Assembly: GCA_947364235.1 (NCBI GenBank)
Contig: CANARY010000002.1
Location: 1-64,000, forward strand
Origin: an uncultured Candidatus Melainabacteria bacterium
GTDB lineage: Bacteria > Cyanobacteriota > Vampirovibrionia > Gastranaerophilales > Gastranaerophilaceae
Length of the DNA: 64,000 nucleotides
Direction of reading: 5' to 3'
The translations under genes and the position numbers were made by a program. Below the pieces are notes generated by a model, which did no database searches, had not been told where the DNA came from, and saw nothing but the letters and a program-made list of their open reading frames with translations. Of the stretch, positions 8,432-16,687 are shown in pieces (positions within the stretch are counted from its first letter, which is position 1; each line of letters starts with the position of its first letter).

Positions 8432-8468
8432 CCTTTCGTGATAAAATGTTACACGAAAGGTTTTTATT
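8432..8468 (+). terminator. Terminator hairpin overlapping the ilvD promoter and SD
   Basis: CCTTTCGTG (8432-8440) and CACGAAAGG (8452-8460) form a perfect 9 bp stem with an 11-base loop, followed by TTTTTATT ending one base before the ilvD ATG. The loop contains TAAAAT (8442-8447), a possible -10 box, and the 3' arm contains GAAAGG, the ilvD SD. The same 37 bases may end the glycine-zipper transcript and start ilvD. Confidence 0.75.
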
Positions 8469-10091
8469 ATGCGAAGCGACAACATCAAAAAAGGAATAGC
8501 AAGAACACCGCACAGAAGCTTATTAATGGCAGCAGGAGTTTCTAAGAAAAATATAAATTTACCATATATAGGAATTGCAAGCTCGTTTTCAGACCTTGTA
8601 CCAGGGCATATCGGAATGCGTGATTTGGAAAGGCAAATCGAAAAAGGAATTCATTCAGCAGGCGGGCAGGCGTTTATATTTGGGGTTCCTGCTGTGTGTG
8701 ACGGAATAGCAATGGGGCATTCCGGCATGCAGTATTCGCTTCCGTCAAGAGATTTGATTGCAGACTGTGTGGAAACCGTTGCAAACGCTCATCAGCTTGA
8801 CGGGCTTGTCTTGCTTTCAAACTGCGATAAAATTACTCCGGGTATGCTGATTGCTGCTGCAAGAATAAATATTCCTTGTATTATTGTAACAGCTGGTCCA
8901 ATGCTTGACGGCGAAAGCAGATGCGAAAAACTTACTATGATTAAAGGTGCGTTTGAAGCTATCGGAAAATACAGGAATGGAGAGATAACAGAAGAACGCT
9001 TGATTGAACTTGAAGAAGCTTCCTGCCCTTCAGCCGGTGCCTGCCAGGGACTTTATACCGCAAATACAATGGCTTGTTTAACAGAGGTTATGGGAATGAG
9101 CCTGCCTTATTGTGCAGCATCAGCGGCTGTTTCTTCAGAAAAACGCAGAATTGCCTTTGAAAGCGGTATGAAGATTGTTGAATGGGTAAGAGAAGACAAA
9201 AAACCTTTAGATATAATTACTCGTGACAGCTTAAGAAATGCGATTATTGCAGACTTAGCAATGGGCGGCTCAACAAATTCATTCCTGCATATACTGGCTG
9301 TTGCAAACGCTTCAGGAGTTGATGTTTCACTGAAAGATTTTGAAGAGCTTTCTTATAAGATACATCAGTTTGTGAAACTTGAACCTTCTTCGAGTATTAC
9401 AATGACACAGTTTCATCATGCAGGCGGAATGCCGGCTGTTATGGATGAACTTGCAAAAAGCGTTAAGGAATATGCCGGTGAATGCAAAGGTGTGTACTGC
9501 GATAAATCAATTATACACGATTATTCAGAACCTTTTACTACAAAACCCGGGCTTGGAATTCTATACGGTAATATTGCTCCAGAAGGTTCTGTAATAAAGA
9601 TTTCTGCTGTTGATGAAAGTTGTTATGAATTTGAAGGAACAGCTAAGGTCTTTGATTCAGAAGAAGATTCTATGAAAGCACTTGAAAATGATGAAATTAA
9701 AGCAGGTGATGTAATTGTAATCCGCTATGAAGGGCCGAAAGGCGGTCCCGGCATGAGAGAAATGCTTGCTCCGACTTCTCTGCTGGTTGGTAAAGGGCTT
9801 GGAACAAAAGCTGCGCTTATTACAGATGGAAGGTTTTCTGGCGGAACAAGAGGAATTTGCGTCGGGCACATTTGTCCTGAAGCTGCAGATGGAGGCGTGA
9901 TTGCTTTAATAAAAGACGGTGATAAGATAAAAATTGATATAAATGAACGAACACTGGATTTGCTTGTCTCAGATGAAGAACTTGAAAAAAGGCGCAAAGA
10001 GTTAAAGCCTTTTGTCTCAAAAGCTAAAGGGTATTTAGGCAGGTATTCAAGAACGGTTTCTGATGCGAGTCACGGTGGAGTAAATGTCTAA
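8469..10091 (+). CDS. ilvD: Dihydroxy-acid dehydratase
   Basis: 540 residues, close to the usual ~555 of bacterial IlvD. It dehydrates 2,3-dihydroxy-isovalerate and -3-methylvalerate to the keto acids in valine and isoleucine synthesis, using a cytosolic Fe-S cluster. The three cluster cysteines are in typical settings: [21 protein letters not shown] and [16 protein letters not shown]. The C-terminal motifs [10 protein letters not shown] and [13 protein letters not shown] are also present. GAAAGG lies eight bases before the ATG. It overlaps the folate cyclo-ligase gene by eight bases, suggesting co-translation. No other branched-chain gene is in the window. Confidence 0.96.
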   Translation: MRSDNIKKGIARTPHRSLLMAAGVSKKNINLPYIGIASSFSDLVPGHIGMRDLERQIEKGIHSAGGQAFIFGVPAVCDGIAMGHSGMQYSLPSRDLIADCVETVANAHQLDGLVLLSNCDKITPGMLIAAARINIPCIIVTAGPMLDGESRCEKLTMIKGAFEAIGKYRNGEITEERLIELEEASCPSAGACQGLYTANTMACLTEVMGMSLPYCAASAAVSSEKRRIAFESGMKIVEWVREDKKPLDIITRDSLRNAIIADLAMGGSTNSFLHILAVANASGVDVSLKDFEELSYKIHQFVKLEPSSSITMTQFHHAGGMPAVMDELAKSVKEYAGECKGVYCDKSIIHDYSEPFTTKPGLGILYGNIAPEGSVIKISAVDESCYEFEGTAKVFDSEEDSMKALENDEIKAGDVIVIRYEGPKGGPGMREMLAPTSLLVGKGLGTKAALITDGRFSGGTRGICVGHICPEAADGGVIALIKDGDKIKIDINERTLDLLVSDEELEKRRKELKPFVSKAKGYLGRYSRTVSDASHGGVNV

Positions 10092-10581
10092 TAAACAACG
10101 ATTACGCAAATGGGCAAAGCAAAAACGTTCGGAAATCCAATGGGACGATGAGTTGCTTTGTGCAAAACTTCAACAAACTCAGGAGTATAAGCAGGCAAAA
10201 AATATAATGATTTTCTATCCGCTTAAAAATGAAGTTAACTTGCTTTCGCTTCTTGAAGATAACTCAAAACAGTTTTATCTTCCGAAAATTGACGGAGAAA
10301 ACCTGCTTTGCTGTCCGTATGGAGATGAACTTTGCGAATCTTGTTTCAAGACTCTTGAGCCTTTAACAGAACCTTGCTGTAAAGATTTGATAGACCTTGT
10401 TATTGTTCCTGCGCTTTGCTGTGATGGTCAGAATTATCGTCTTGGTTATGGAGGCGGATTTTATGATCGGTTTTTAAAAGATTATGCTGGGAAAACAGCC
10501 GTTTGTATACCTCAAGAGCTTATCGTTGAGACAGTTTTTCCGGAAAGTCATGATATTAAGATTGACTTAATTATTTGCTAA
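10084..10581 (+). CDS. 5-formyltetrahydrofolate cyclo-ligase family protein
   Basis: 165 residues. It catalyses ATP-dependent conversion of 5-formyl-THF to 5,10-methenyl-THF, returning stored folate to one-carbon metabolism. The N-terminal basic helix ([15 protein letters not shown]), the [14 protein letters not shown] strand and the ATP/folate loop [13 protein letters not shown] are diagnostic. It is slightly shorter than the usual ~180-190 residues but has the key motifs. It overlaps ilvD by eight bases and converges on the 110-residue gene one base after its stop. Also known as ygfA or fau in other bacteria. Confidence 0.92.
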   Translation: MSNKQRLRKWAKQKRSEIQWDDELLCAKLQQTQEYKQAKNIMIFYPLKNEVNLLSLLEDNSKQFYLPKIDGENLLCCPYGDELCESCFKTLEPLTEPCCKDLIDLVIVPALCCDGQNYRLGYGGGFYDRFLKDYAGKTAVCIPQELIVETVFPESHDIKIDLIIC

Positions 10582-10582
10582 A

Positions 10583-10915
10583 TTATTGAAAGTTATAGCT
10601 GAATGAACGCTGGATAGCTGAGTCAACAGCACCTTGAGCAGATTGCATTTCTGCATCAACCATCTTGAGCCTGTTTTGATATTCCTGCATTTGAAGGTCA
10701 AGCTTTTTTTCTAAAATAATCAGCTTATCTCTTCTTGCTTCTAATTGTTTAACAGCGGGATTGTCGGGATCTAAATCGTTTCCTAGAGACATAATCTCGT
10801 CGGAAGATGCGACAAGCTCCATTTTAGCAGAAGCTATCCACTGAATTTTTGTCTCAAGCGTAATTTTGTACGCTGTGAGATACATCATTCTGAAACTTGA
10901 GGCAATTAATCCCAT
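10583..10915 (-). CDS. Small helical protein, minimal member of the MGxxAS cluster family
   Basis: 110 residues and predicted almost fully helical. It begins MGLIASSFRMMYLTAYKI and ends with a coiled coil running to VDSAIQRSFSYNF. The 522-residue protein at 12536-14104 begins MGMAASQARYLALVARKS and ends with a similar helix to VKDNIEKSFKTF. The two therefore look like one family, this one lacking the ~390-residue central insert. There is no signal peptide. It follows the 89-residue gene by 12 bases with SD AAGGAAC, so they form a small operon. Function unknown; a helical-hairpin filament or secreted subunit is a guess from architecture. Confidence 0.65.
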   Translation of the reverse strand: MGLIASSFRMMYLTAYKITLETKIQWIASAKMELVASSDEIMSLGNDLDPDNPAVKQLEARRDKLIILEKKLDLQMQEYQNRLKMVDAEMQSAQGAVDSAIQRSFSYNFQ

Positions 10916-10927
10916 AATTTGTTCCTT

Positions 10928-11197
10928 CTACCTTGTTTCGTTTAAATTCTTGCCTTTCAGAAATGTGTGTTCATTACTTTCAGCAATCAAACTTTCCATT
11001 TTATGAAGCTGATGCTTGTGATAGTTTACCCTGTACTTTGCCATCTTTAACTTCTGCCTGATGGTAAGCATATCTTTAAGGCTTGAAAGTAAACTTACGG
11101 CAAGCGCTTTGAACGGATTTTTACGTTTAAAAAACGACCTTGTAAAATTCGTAAAGTTCACTAACCGTTTTATGCTTTCTTGCAGCTCTTCACGCAT
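10928..11197 (-). CDS. Small basic helical protein, function unknown
   Basis: 89 residues, very rich in Lys and Arg, with helices and no membrane segment or signal peptide. It begins MREELQESIKRLVNFTN and has SD AGGAG ten bases upstream. It is the first gene of the two-gene unit with the 110-residue protein. The phrase SIKRLVNFTNFTR resembles AIGSLVNFCNETR in the small frame at 11298-11525, hinting at a duplicated family. I recognise no known domain; a chaperone-like or regulatory role for its neighbour is only a contextual guess. Confidence 0.55.
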   Translation of the reverse strand: MREELQESIKRLVNFTNFTRSFFKRKNPFKALAVSLLSSLKDMLTIRQKLKMAKYRVNYHKHQLHKMESLIAESNEHTFLKGKNLNETR

Positions 11198-11226
11198 AAG
11201 TATTTACTCCTATACGATCTAAGTCT

Positions 11227-11246
11227 ACATGTATTATAAAACATGT
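11227..11246 (-). promoter_or_regulatory. -10 box flanked by ACATGT repeats
   Basis: TATAAT on the minus strand (11238-11233) sits between two ACATGT copies (11227-11232 and 11241-11246), giving a symmetrical 20 bp site upstream of the 89-residue gene. Such symmetry around a -10 box is typical of a repressor operator. No regulator can be assigned. Confidence 0.4.
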
Positions 11247-11297
11247 GAACTCAATTAATTGCTTATTTTTGCTATGCTTTGTTACATTTATTAACAT

Positions 11298-11525
11298 TTA
11301 TTTTGAACCGGTCCTGTGTGTAGTTATGCTGTTGAATACAAACCTTTTTTTATAGTATTCATCTTTTACTACATTATTTATCGGCATTTTTTTCAAAAAC
11401 TTTAGCTCTTTTCTGTTGTAATACCTTGTTTCGTTACAAAAATTTACAAGAGACCCAATTGCTCTAGCTATAGCATTATCCAAAAATATATCTAACATTA
11501 ATCTAAAAAATGTGCGTCCTTGCAT
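11298..11525 (-). CDS. Possible small protein (75 residues), uncertain
   Basis: An open frame starting MQGRTFFRLMLDIFLDNAIAR and ending THRTGSK, preceded by a weak GAGA-type SD. The segment AIGSLVNFCNETRYYNRK resembles SIKRLVNFTNFTRSFFKRK of the adjacent 89-residue protein, which is the main reason to keep it. Codon use is unremarkable and no domain is recognised. If it is not real, 11198-11610 is a 410-base intergenic stretch holding the ACATGT-flanked promoter, plus GGCAGA and TCTGCC arms (11561-11582) that could form a weak terminator for the gene upstream on this strand. Confidence 0.35.
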   Translation of the reverse strand: MQGRTFFRLMLDIFLDNAIARAIGSLVNFCNETRYYNRKELKFLKKMPINNVVKDEYYKKRFVFNSITTHRTGSK

Positions 11526-11610
11526 ATTTCTCTATCTCATTTAACTCGTAGTTTTATTTTGAGGCAGACTTGTGATTATCTGCCGGCCCAATGGCTGGGT
11601 GTGCATAGCA

Positions 11611-12459
11611 CTATAAGTCTTGAATGTCTTTGCTTGCAGATTCAATATCGTCTTTAAGCATTTTTCTTACGATATCTCCTTGAGTATCGAGCATTTTGCA
11701 GACTGTTTCAATATTAGCAACTTTTTGAGAAAGAATAGTATCGGCGTTTGAAACGATATTGCTTGAAACTGTCTGATAGGCAGAAAGTGCAGCAGAAGTT
11801 GTTCCTTGCATTAAGTTGCCCATTACAACTGCAGGAAGTCCGAATTCACCTAAATAAGGAGCTGCAGCTGTCATAATACCGCCCCATCCTGAAATAATAC
11901 CAGCTAAAGGCATTAAAATATTTGAAGCACCGATGCCGTATCCGTTAGCAGTTCCAATACCGTAAGCTGCAGTGCTTGCTATATCAGCAATACTTCCAAT
12001 TCCTGATGCAAAGCCTGTAGGAGAACCTTCAGATGAGCCAAATCCGGTTAATAAGCCGGCTGCTCCGCCTGTTGAAAAACCGTTTTGTCTGTAACCGTAG
12101 TTAGCAGCGTATCCGCTTGGAAATCCTGAGTAATTTCCAAGAGAATTAACTCCGAAAGAAGAATATCTTCCTGTTGTACCTCCTGCTCCGCCGTTGTATT
12201 GGCTCCAGTATGATGTACCTGGAATATTCATTGCGCTTGTTCCGCCTAAAGTTGTCATAAAAGCTGACGGAGCAAATAAACTTGCAAGCTGGTATAAGAA
12301 CCCTCCTGCGGCTTCAAATCCTGTGCCGGAGCTTGCAGAACCTGATACAGTTAAATCTCTTAAACGGTCATAAGTTTCATACAGCATAACTTTGGCATCT
12401 GCAGAAGCTGCTCCGTATTTGTTTGCTAAAACTAAGTATCCATCGTTTTTGTATGACAT
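11611..12459 (-). CDS. Ala/Gly-rich protein with helical ends, function unknown
   Basis: 282 residues. The N-terminal ~40 residues are polar and helical (NDGYLVLANKYGAASADAK, then MLYETYDRLRDL). The middle is very rich in Gly, Ser, Ala and Tyr, with a hydrophobic Gly/Ala segment (GIGASNILMPLAGIISGWGG) suited to membrane insertion. The last ~55 residues are an amphipathic helix (NIVSNADTILSQKVANIETV). There is no Sec signal peptide. Helical ends around a hydrophobic glycine-rich core resemble the layout of secreted translocator or zipper proteins, but I see no recognised motif. SD AGAGGAAA precedes the ATG. It is co-oriented with the MGxxAS genes around it. Confidence 0.6.
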   Translation of the reverse strand: MSYKNDGYLVLANKYGAASADAKVMLYETYDRLRDLTVSGSASSGTGFEAAGGFLYQLASLFAPSAFMTTLGGTSAMNIPGTSYWSQYNGGAGGTTGRYSSFGVNSLGNYSGFPSGYAANYGYRQNGFSTGGAAGLLTGFGSSEGSPTGFASGIGSIADIASTAAYGIGTANGYGIGASNILMPLAGIISGWGGIMTAAAPYLGEFGLPAVVMGNLMQGTTSAALSAYQTVSSNIVSNADTILSQKVANIETVCKMLDTQGDIVRKMLKDDIESASKDIQDL

Positions 12460-12535
12460 ATTTTCCTCTTGTATTTTTGTTTATTTTATCAAAAGCATCA
12501 GGTTTGTAGTCTAATTCATTTACCTCTATTTATTC

Positions 12536-14104
12536 CTAGCCGGCAAATGTCTTGAATGATTTTTCGATATTGTCTTTAACAATCTTAGACACTGCATCGA
12601 TTTCTGTTGATAAAGCACTCTGCTCTGTATCCAGCTGTTTAAGTCTTAATTCCAGCTGCTGGTCTTCCTGCTGGATTAAGGATGTTTTTACGTTAATGTC
12701 CTGAACCATTTTATCGTAAAGCGCGTTATCGTAATTGTACTGGTTCATTGCGTCTTTATAGGCATCTTCATCTGTAACTGTTTCTACATTTAGCGTATAT
12801 GTTACGGTATCATCTTCAAATCTTACAGATGTAAACCTGCCGTTTCCGTCAGTTTCCAGTAGTGCTTTTACAACTTCTTCTTCTTTTTTCTTGATGTAGC
12901 TTGCATTGTAATATGAAAGTTGTGTTTGACCGTCGATATTGTTGATACCTGTTCCGCTCGCATAAGATTTGTTTAAGTCGGCAAAAGTTGTGTAATAGGT
13001 TGTTCCGTTCATTTTGAACTGATAAACACCGCCTAAATACTCGCCATTTTCGTTGAAACAATCTTCAATTGAAGTATTAAGGTCTTCTTCTTTCATATCT
13101 CTTACAATCTGCTGAAGTTCTGCTGCTTGATCTTTGGATAAATCTGTAATTAAGGTAAGTTCGCAGTTTCCTATGTAAGTAGGTCGTTTTAAGCTCTCAT
13201 AAGCTTTTTCAGCTTCCTGATAAGTTTGAAGTGCAAGAAAATCTGCAGTTTTTAATGTTTCAATCTGAGCATCATAATTTCCTGCAATTGCTGAAATAGA
13301 ATTGGTGCCGGTAGAAGGATATACAGGAAGAACTGTGTTTGATCCTCCTGCAGCACCGCCATAAAGGTTTCTTAAGTCAGATTTGAATGCTATATTCCCA
13401 TTTGCGTCCATATAAACGCTTGCGTAATCAACCTGAATATCTTTTGGTAAAGCACCTTCTTCAACTAATTTATCAATTCCTGCTTTTGCTGTATTCTGCT
13501 GGGCTGCTGTTAGTTTGTTATATCCGGTGAAAACAGTATTTCCGCTGTCATTTGTGATGGTGTATGTGTTATTTTCAGCATTATATTCGCTTTTTGAGAT
13601 ACCTTTAAATTTTTCTAAATCCTGATAGTTTGAAAGAGTAGCTGCTTCTTCTTGTTTCGCTTTTGTAGCTGCTTTTGCATCTTCATAATCTTTCTTTGTA
13701 GAAGTAACAAGTTTTAAAGCTGCTTCAATCTGTTCAACACTGGCGCTGCTTCCGTTTGAGAATTGGACCTGCGGGTCATTAAGTTTTTTCTGTGAGCCTG
13801 TGTATTTGTCATTGTATGTGACTTTTGTGACAACGTAGTTAAAATCTTCTTCCGGATTAGCAAGCTGTTTCCAGTTTTCTAAAGTAAATTCATTAATACC
13901 GTCAGAATATGAGTATTGCTGCTTTGTAAAATCATTTGTACTTGGAGGTACAGGAACATTTAATCCCAGCATTTGATTGAACAGGTTCGCAGACTGATTT
14001 GATAAAACAGTACGAGCTTGATTTATCTGCTGACCTTCGTATTCACAATTTGATTTACGTGCAACCAGCGCTAAATATCTGGCTTGCGAAGCTGCCATAC
14101 CCAT
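12536..14104 (-). CDS. Large MGxxAS-family protein with helical termini and a central insert
   Basis: 522 residues. It begins MGMAASQARYLALVARKSNC, continues as a helix to about residue 45, and ends with a ~60-residue coiled coil (QQLELRLKQLD to IEKSFKTF). Between them lies a ~390-residue polar, Thr/Asn/Tyr-rich domain with several TYTL/TYYT beta-like stretches and a KKDYEDAKAATKAKQEE helix. Termini forming a helical hairpin around a variable domain is the general plan of flagellin-like and other self-assembling filament proteins, but no flagellin signature is present. No signal peptide. SD TAGGAG and a TTGACT-16-TAAAAC promoter precede it. Confidence 0.65.
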   Translation of the reverse strand: MGMAASQARYLALVARKSNCEYEGQQINQARTVLSNQSANLFNQMLGLNVPVPPSTNDFTKQQYSYSDGINEFTLENWKQLANPEEDFNYVVTKVTYNDKYTGSQKKLNDPQVQFSNGSSASVEQIEAALKLVTSTKKDYEDAKAATKAKQEEAATLSNYQDLEKFKGISKSEYNAENNTYTITNDSGNTVFTGYNKLTAAQQNTAKAGIDKLVEEGALPKDIQVDYASVYMDANGNIAFKSDLRNLYGGAAGGSNTVLPVYPSTGTNSISAIAGNYDAQIETLKTADFLALQTYQEAEKAYESLKRPTYIGNCELTLITDLSKDQAAELQQIVRDMKEEDLNTSIEDCFNENGEYLGGVYQFKMNGTTYYTTFADLNKSYASGTGINNIDGQTQLSYYNASYIKKKEEEVVKALLETDGNGRFTSVRFEDDTVTYTLNVETVTDEDAYKDAMNQYNYDNALYDKMVQDINVKTSLIQQEDQQLELRLKQLDTEQSALSTEIDAVSKIVKDNIEKSFKTFAG

Positions 14105-14137
14105 AATGGTATCTCCTATTTTTGTTGTTCTATGATT

Positions 14138-14165
14138 GTTTTAATGGGATATTGCCAAAAGTCAA
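14138..14165 (-). promoter_or_regulatory. Promoter of the 522-residue protein gene
   Basis: On the minus strand TTGACT (14165-14160), a 16 bp spacer and TAAAAC (14143-14138) lie 34 bases before the ATG at 14104, leaving a normal leader that contains TAGGAG. Confidence 0.5.
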
Positions 14166-14270
14166 TCACTATAATAGTATTATATATTATTTTCATGTTT
14201 TTTAATGCCGGCTTTTGAGAAAAATCATGCAAATGAATGACACTCTCTTTAAAAAATCATTCATATATGG

Positions 14271-14282
14271 TACGATTATCCG
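14271..14282 (+). promoter_or_regulatory. -10 box, predicted leaderless GTG start
   Basis: TACGAT at 14271-14276 ends six bases before the GTG at 14283, and no SD is present. The MKRIFWLVSFLF signal peptide begins exactly at this GTG, which supports the start. Confidence 0.45.
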
Positions 14283-15359
14283 GTGAAAAGAATATTCTGG
14301 TTAGTGTCTTTTTTGTTTATTTCTAATATTTCTTGTTTGGCTATACAAGAAGTCGTTCTTGATGCAGATAACGATTTGCATGTAGTCAACACAACAAAAT
14401 CAAATTATTTGCTTGAAGAAGCTTTGACGCATAAATTTGAAAATGGACCAATTGATACAATGCATTTATTTGGTTATTATCGTGCCGGAATTGAAATGGA
14501 TTTTGAAGAAAATGACGAAGATTTAACTTATAATTTTAACTCGATAAATGCCGGAATAAACGGAAAATTTAAAGATGAAAAAACTTCTTATGAAATGCGT
14601 TTGAGATTTAATCCGCAGCACGACTATTCTTTTCTGCAGTATTTGCCAAGTAATATTTATGTTTCGCGCAAAGTAAATCCAAATAATACTCTTATCCTTG
14701 GTCATACAAGAACACCAGTCGGTTATGAAGGCGGAATGTCAATGACTTATCTGCCTTTTGCTGCTCGCTCGCAAATAGGCAGAAACTTCGGTAATGTTAG
14801 AAAAATTGGCGTAAGGCTTAAAGGCAGTTATGATTTGGTTGAATATGATATAGGCGGATACAGCTCCGACACTTGTTTTCAAAAATTTTTCCCTGGAGCT
14901 GAATTTTCAGGCTGGGTGACTGCAAAACCTCTGGGTAAAACCGATGGCAGATGGGGAAGCGTTAATCTTGGCGGAGGTATTACATCCGGCAAAAATGATA
15001 TTGATTATACTGTTTCAGGTGTTTATGCAGGGTATGAATATAAGAATTTTTCTGCTAATTTTGAATACGCTTATGCCGATGGCTATAATGGAGCCAAAAA
15101 GCTGACTTCTGATAAAGCAGAAGGGTTTAATACAACTGTTGGATATAAAATTACTCCGAAGCTTCAAGCTGTTGCAAGATATGATCAATATATTCCAAAC
15201 CGAAATCTAAAAGCTGATATCAGGCGTGAATATTCAGCAGGTTTGAATTACTATATTAAAGGACAAGCTTTAAAGTTAATGTTAAATTATGTTTTTTGTC
15301 AAAATGATATGAAAAAAGATTCTCACCGTATAATTTTAGGTACGCAAATCTTGCTTTAA
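14283..15359 (+). CDS. Outer-membrane porin-like beta-barrel protein
   Basis: 358 residues. A signal peptide (KRIFWLVSFLF to SCLAIQ) is followed by a protein of alternating amphipathic strands: YYRAGIEMDF, YNFNSINAGINGKF, TSYEMRLRFNP, TLILGHTRTPVGYEGG, and later YKNFSANFEYAYA, PKLQAVARYDQYIP and REYSAGLNYYIKG, ending in a barrel-closing strand to TQILL. This matches phosphate-selective/oligogenic porins (porin O/P type) of Gram-negative bacteria. It should sit in the outer membrane and pass small solutes; specificity is unknown. The start is GTG, apparently leaderless. Its stop overlaps by four bases the stop of the convergent M15-like gene. Confidence 0.75.
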   Translation: MKRIFWLVSFLFISNISCLAIQEVVLDADNDLHVVNTTKSNYLLEEALTHKFENGPIDTMHLFGYYRAGIEMDFEENDEDLTYNFNSINAGINGKFKDEKTSYEMRLRFNPQHDYSFLQYLPSNIYVSRKVNPNNTLILGHTRTPVGYEGGMSMTYLPFAARSQIGRNFGNVRKIGVRLKGSYDLVEYDIGGYSSDTCFQKFFPGAEFSGWVTAKPLGKTDGRWGSVNLGGGITSGKNDIDYTVSGVYAGYEYKNFSANFEYAYADGYNGAKKLTSDKAEGFNTTVGYKITPKLQAVARYDQYIPNRNLKADIRREYSAGLNYYIKGQALKLMLNYVFCQNDMKKDSHRIILGTQILL

Positions 15360-16096
15360 GCGACTGTATCAAGTTTTTTAAACTTTGCAGGGTCAATTTG
15401 TACATCTAAATGGTCGCTTTCTATTGAAACTCTGCTAAAATATCCCGTTTCTCGTAATTTTGCTGCAAGCCGGCCGGCGTTTTTGCCTCTTGTACTTATA
15501 TCAAGTTTAGGGTTTTCAGCATTATGGTGGCTGGCATATCCGCTTTTTACATGAGGATTGCCGGCTTCTCCTGTTCCTAATGCAGATGTGATAACTAAAT
15601 CTTCTCCTATAATGCTGGTAACTTTATCAAGAATATCTTTTGTACCTTTTCTGGCAAAAGGAATGTCTGTTCTGAATGAAGCTTCTGATATACTCCACCT
15701 TCTTCCGCCTGAGCTCAAATTTTCCAGAGACGGATCTTTTAATGCTTTTTGATAAGCCATACTTTTTGAAAGTCTCGCATAGCTGCTGTTTATTCCGCCT
15801 GAAGCAGTCTTATTGAAACTCTTGTTTTGTATTGTGGCTGCAGGATTAAAATTGTAATTATTTGAGCTTGAAATTTGGCTGGGAACGAAATTAAAACTGT
15901 TAAAATTAAACTGCGGAAAATTGTTAAAATTGAATAATGATGTTGTATTCCAATTGAAAGAAGGCATATTGAACTGTGTAAACAAACTAAAATTCGGCAT
16001 AAACATGTTAGGAATTAACCAATTAGGAGTAAAACAGTTAAAGCTGCCGTTAAAATAATTCATATTCAGATTTTGAAAGATGTTTATAAATGTCAT
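15356..16096 (-). CDS. M15-type peptidase-like protein with Asn/Phe-rich N-terminus
   Basis: The start ATG at 16096 (MTFINIFQNL) is chosen because TAGGAAA lies upstream; longer readings lack an SD. 246 residues. Residues 1-95 are a low-complexity Asn/Phe/Pro-rich stretch without a signal peptide. Residues ~110-246 resemble zinc D-Ala-D-Ala carboxypeptidase/endolysin domains: ITSALGTGEAGNPHVKSGYA with His, then HNAENPKLDISTRG with Asp, and VSIESDHLDVQID with the terminal SDHLDV zinc ligand. The inferred role is cleavage of peptidoglycan cross-bridges. It carries the shared GTTACA/CTTTATAT upstream element, as does the amidase at 21013. How it would leave the cytoplasm is unclear. Confidence 0.65.
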   Translation of the reverse strand: MTFINIFQNLNMNYFNGSFNCFTPNWLIPNMFMPNFSLFTQFNMPSFNWNTTSLFNFNNFPQFNFNSFNFVPSQISSSNNYNFNPAATIQNKSFNKTASGGINSSYARLSKSMAYQKALKDPSLENLSSGGRRWSISEASFRTDIPFARKGTKDILDKVTSIIGEDLVITSALGTGEAGNPHVKSGYASHHNAENPKLDISTRGKNAGRLAAKLRETGYFSRVSIESDHLDVQIDPAKFKKLDTVA

Positions 16097-16107
16097 GACA
16101 ATATTTC

Positions 16108-16158
16108 CTAAATATATAAAGTATATATATGAGAAAAATTTGCCTTTTTGTAACAAAA
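16108..16158 (-). promoter_or_regulatory. GTTACA/CTTTATAT element of the M15-like gene
   Basis: On the minus strand TTTTGTTACAAAAAGGCAA begins at 16158 and is followed by a T-tract. After 27 bases counted from GTTACA comes CTTTATATATTTAGG. It fits in the intergenic gap between the YkgJ-type gene and the M15-like gene and matches the copies at 6988 and 20948. Confidence 0.6.
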
Positions 16159-16159
16159 C

Positions 16160-16603
16160 TTAAAAATACATTTTGTATTTATTGATATAATTTTTATGTT
16201 TTTCAATGATTTTTGTATATTGTTTAGCATCGTCCTTAGAGGAGCAGTTAATAAGGGCTTCGTAGTGAATAATTTCTTCTTCAAGTTTGCGGAGTTTTTG
16301 CATAAATTTTTCGCGTTCAAGGAAGTTTACTCCGTAGTAACCGCAGTTTTCAGGTAAAAATGCAAAAGGTGAAGACGGATAATTATTGCATTCTTCGGGT
16401 TTATCGGGGTTTATGCATAGGTTATTTTCCAAATATTTGCAGGAACAGAAAGTTATGTTATCTTTTTGTTCGCCTTTGATTAATATTTTCTTAAAGTTAT
16501 CTGAAAGAGTTTGGATTCCATCTCTATATACTATGTTTTTAGAGAAATCGACTGCAATTTTTTTGCAGCATTCTCCGCATTTTGTGCAATAATTCTTTTC
16601 CAT
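16160..16603 (-). CDS. YkgJ-type metal-chelating cysteine cluster protein
   Basis: 147 residues. The N-terminal YCTKCGECCKKIAVDF is the CxxCGxCC signature of the YkgJ/UPF0153 family (putative zinc or iron chelator). It is followed by CSCKYLENNLCINPDKPEEC and a terminal CGYYGVNF, giving the expected eight-cysteine layout. The C-terminal half is a Glu/Lys-rich helix. Family members are cytosolic; their biochemical role is not established. A TATAAT (16617-16612 on this strand) ends eight bases before the ATG with no SD, so the mRNA is predicted to be nearly leaderless. Confidence 0.85.
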   Translation of the reverse strand: MEKNYCTKCGECCKKIAVDFSKNIVYRDGIQTLSDNFKKILIKGEQKDNITFCSCKYLENNLCINPDKPEECNNYPSSPFAFLPENCGYYGVNFLEREKFMQKLRKLEEEIIHYEALINCSSKDDAKQYTKIIEKHKNYINKYKMYF

Positions 16604-16611
16604 ACTTACAT

Positions 16612-16617
16612 ATTATA
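16612..16617 (-). promoter_or_regulatory. -10 box, predicted leaderless start of the YkgJ-type gene
   Basis: A perfect TATAAT on the minus strand lies eight bases before the ATG at 16603, and the intervening bases contain no SD. Confidence 0.5.
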
Positions 16618-16687
16618 CATTTAATATAGGATTGGCAAAGGGGTAAAAATATAATATTATATAAACATATATAGAAGGAGATATGAT

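Noticed and set aside
9657..10020. Antisense open frames opposite ilvD
   Set aside because: They lie wholly inside a conserved enzyme gene, in other frames, without SD or promoter; composition shadows.
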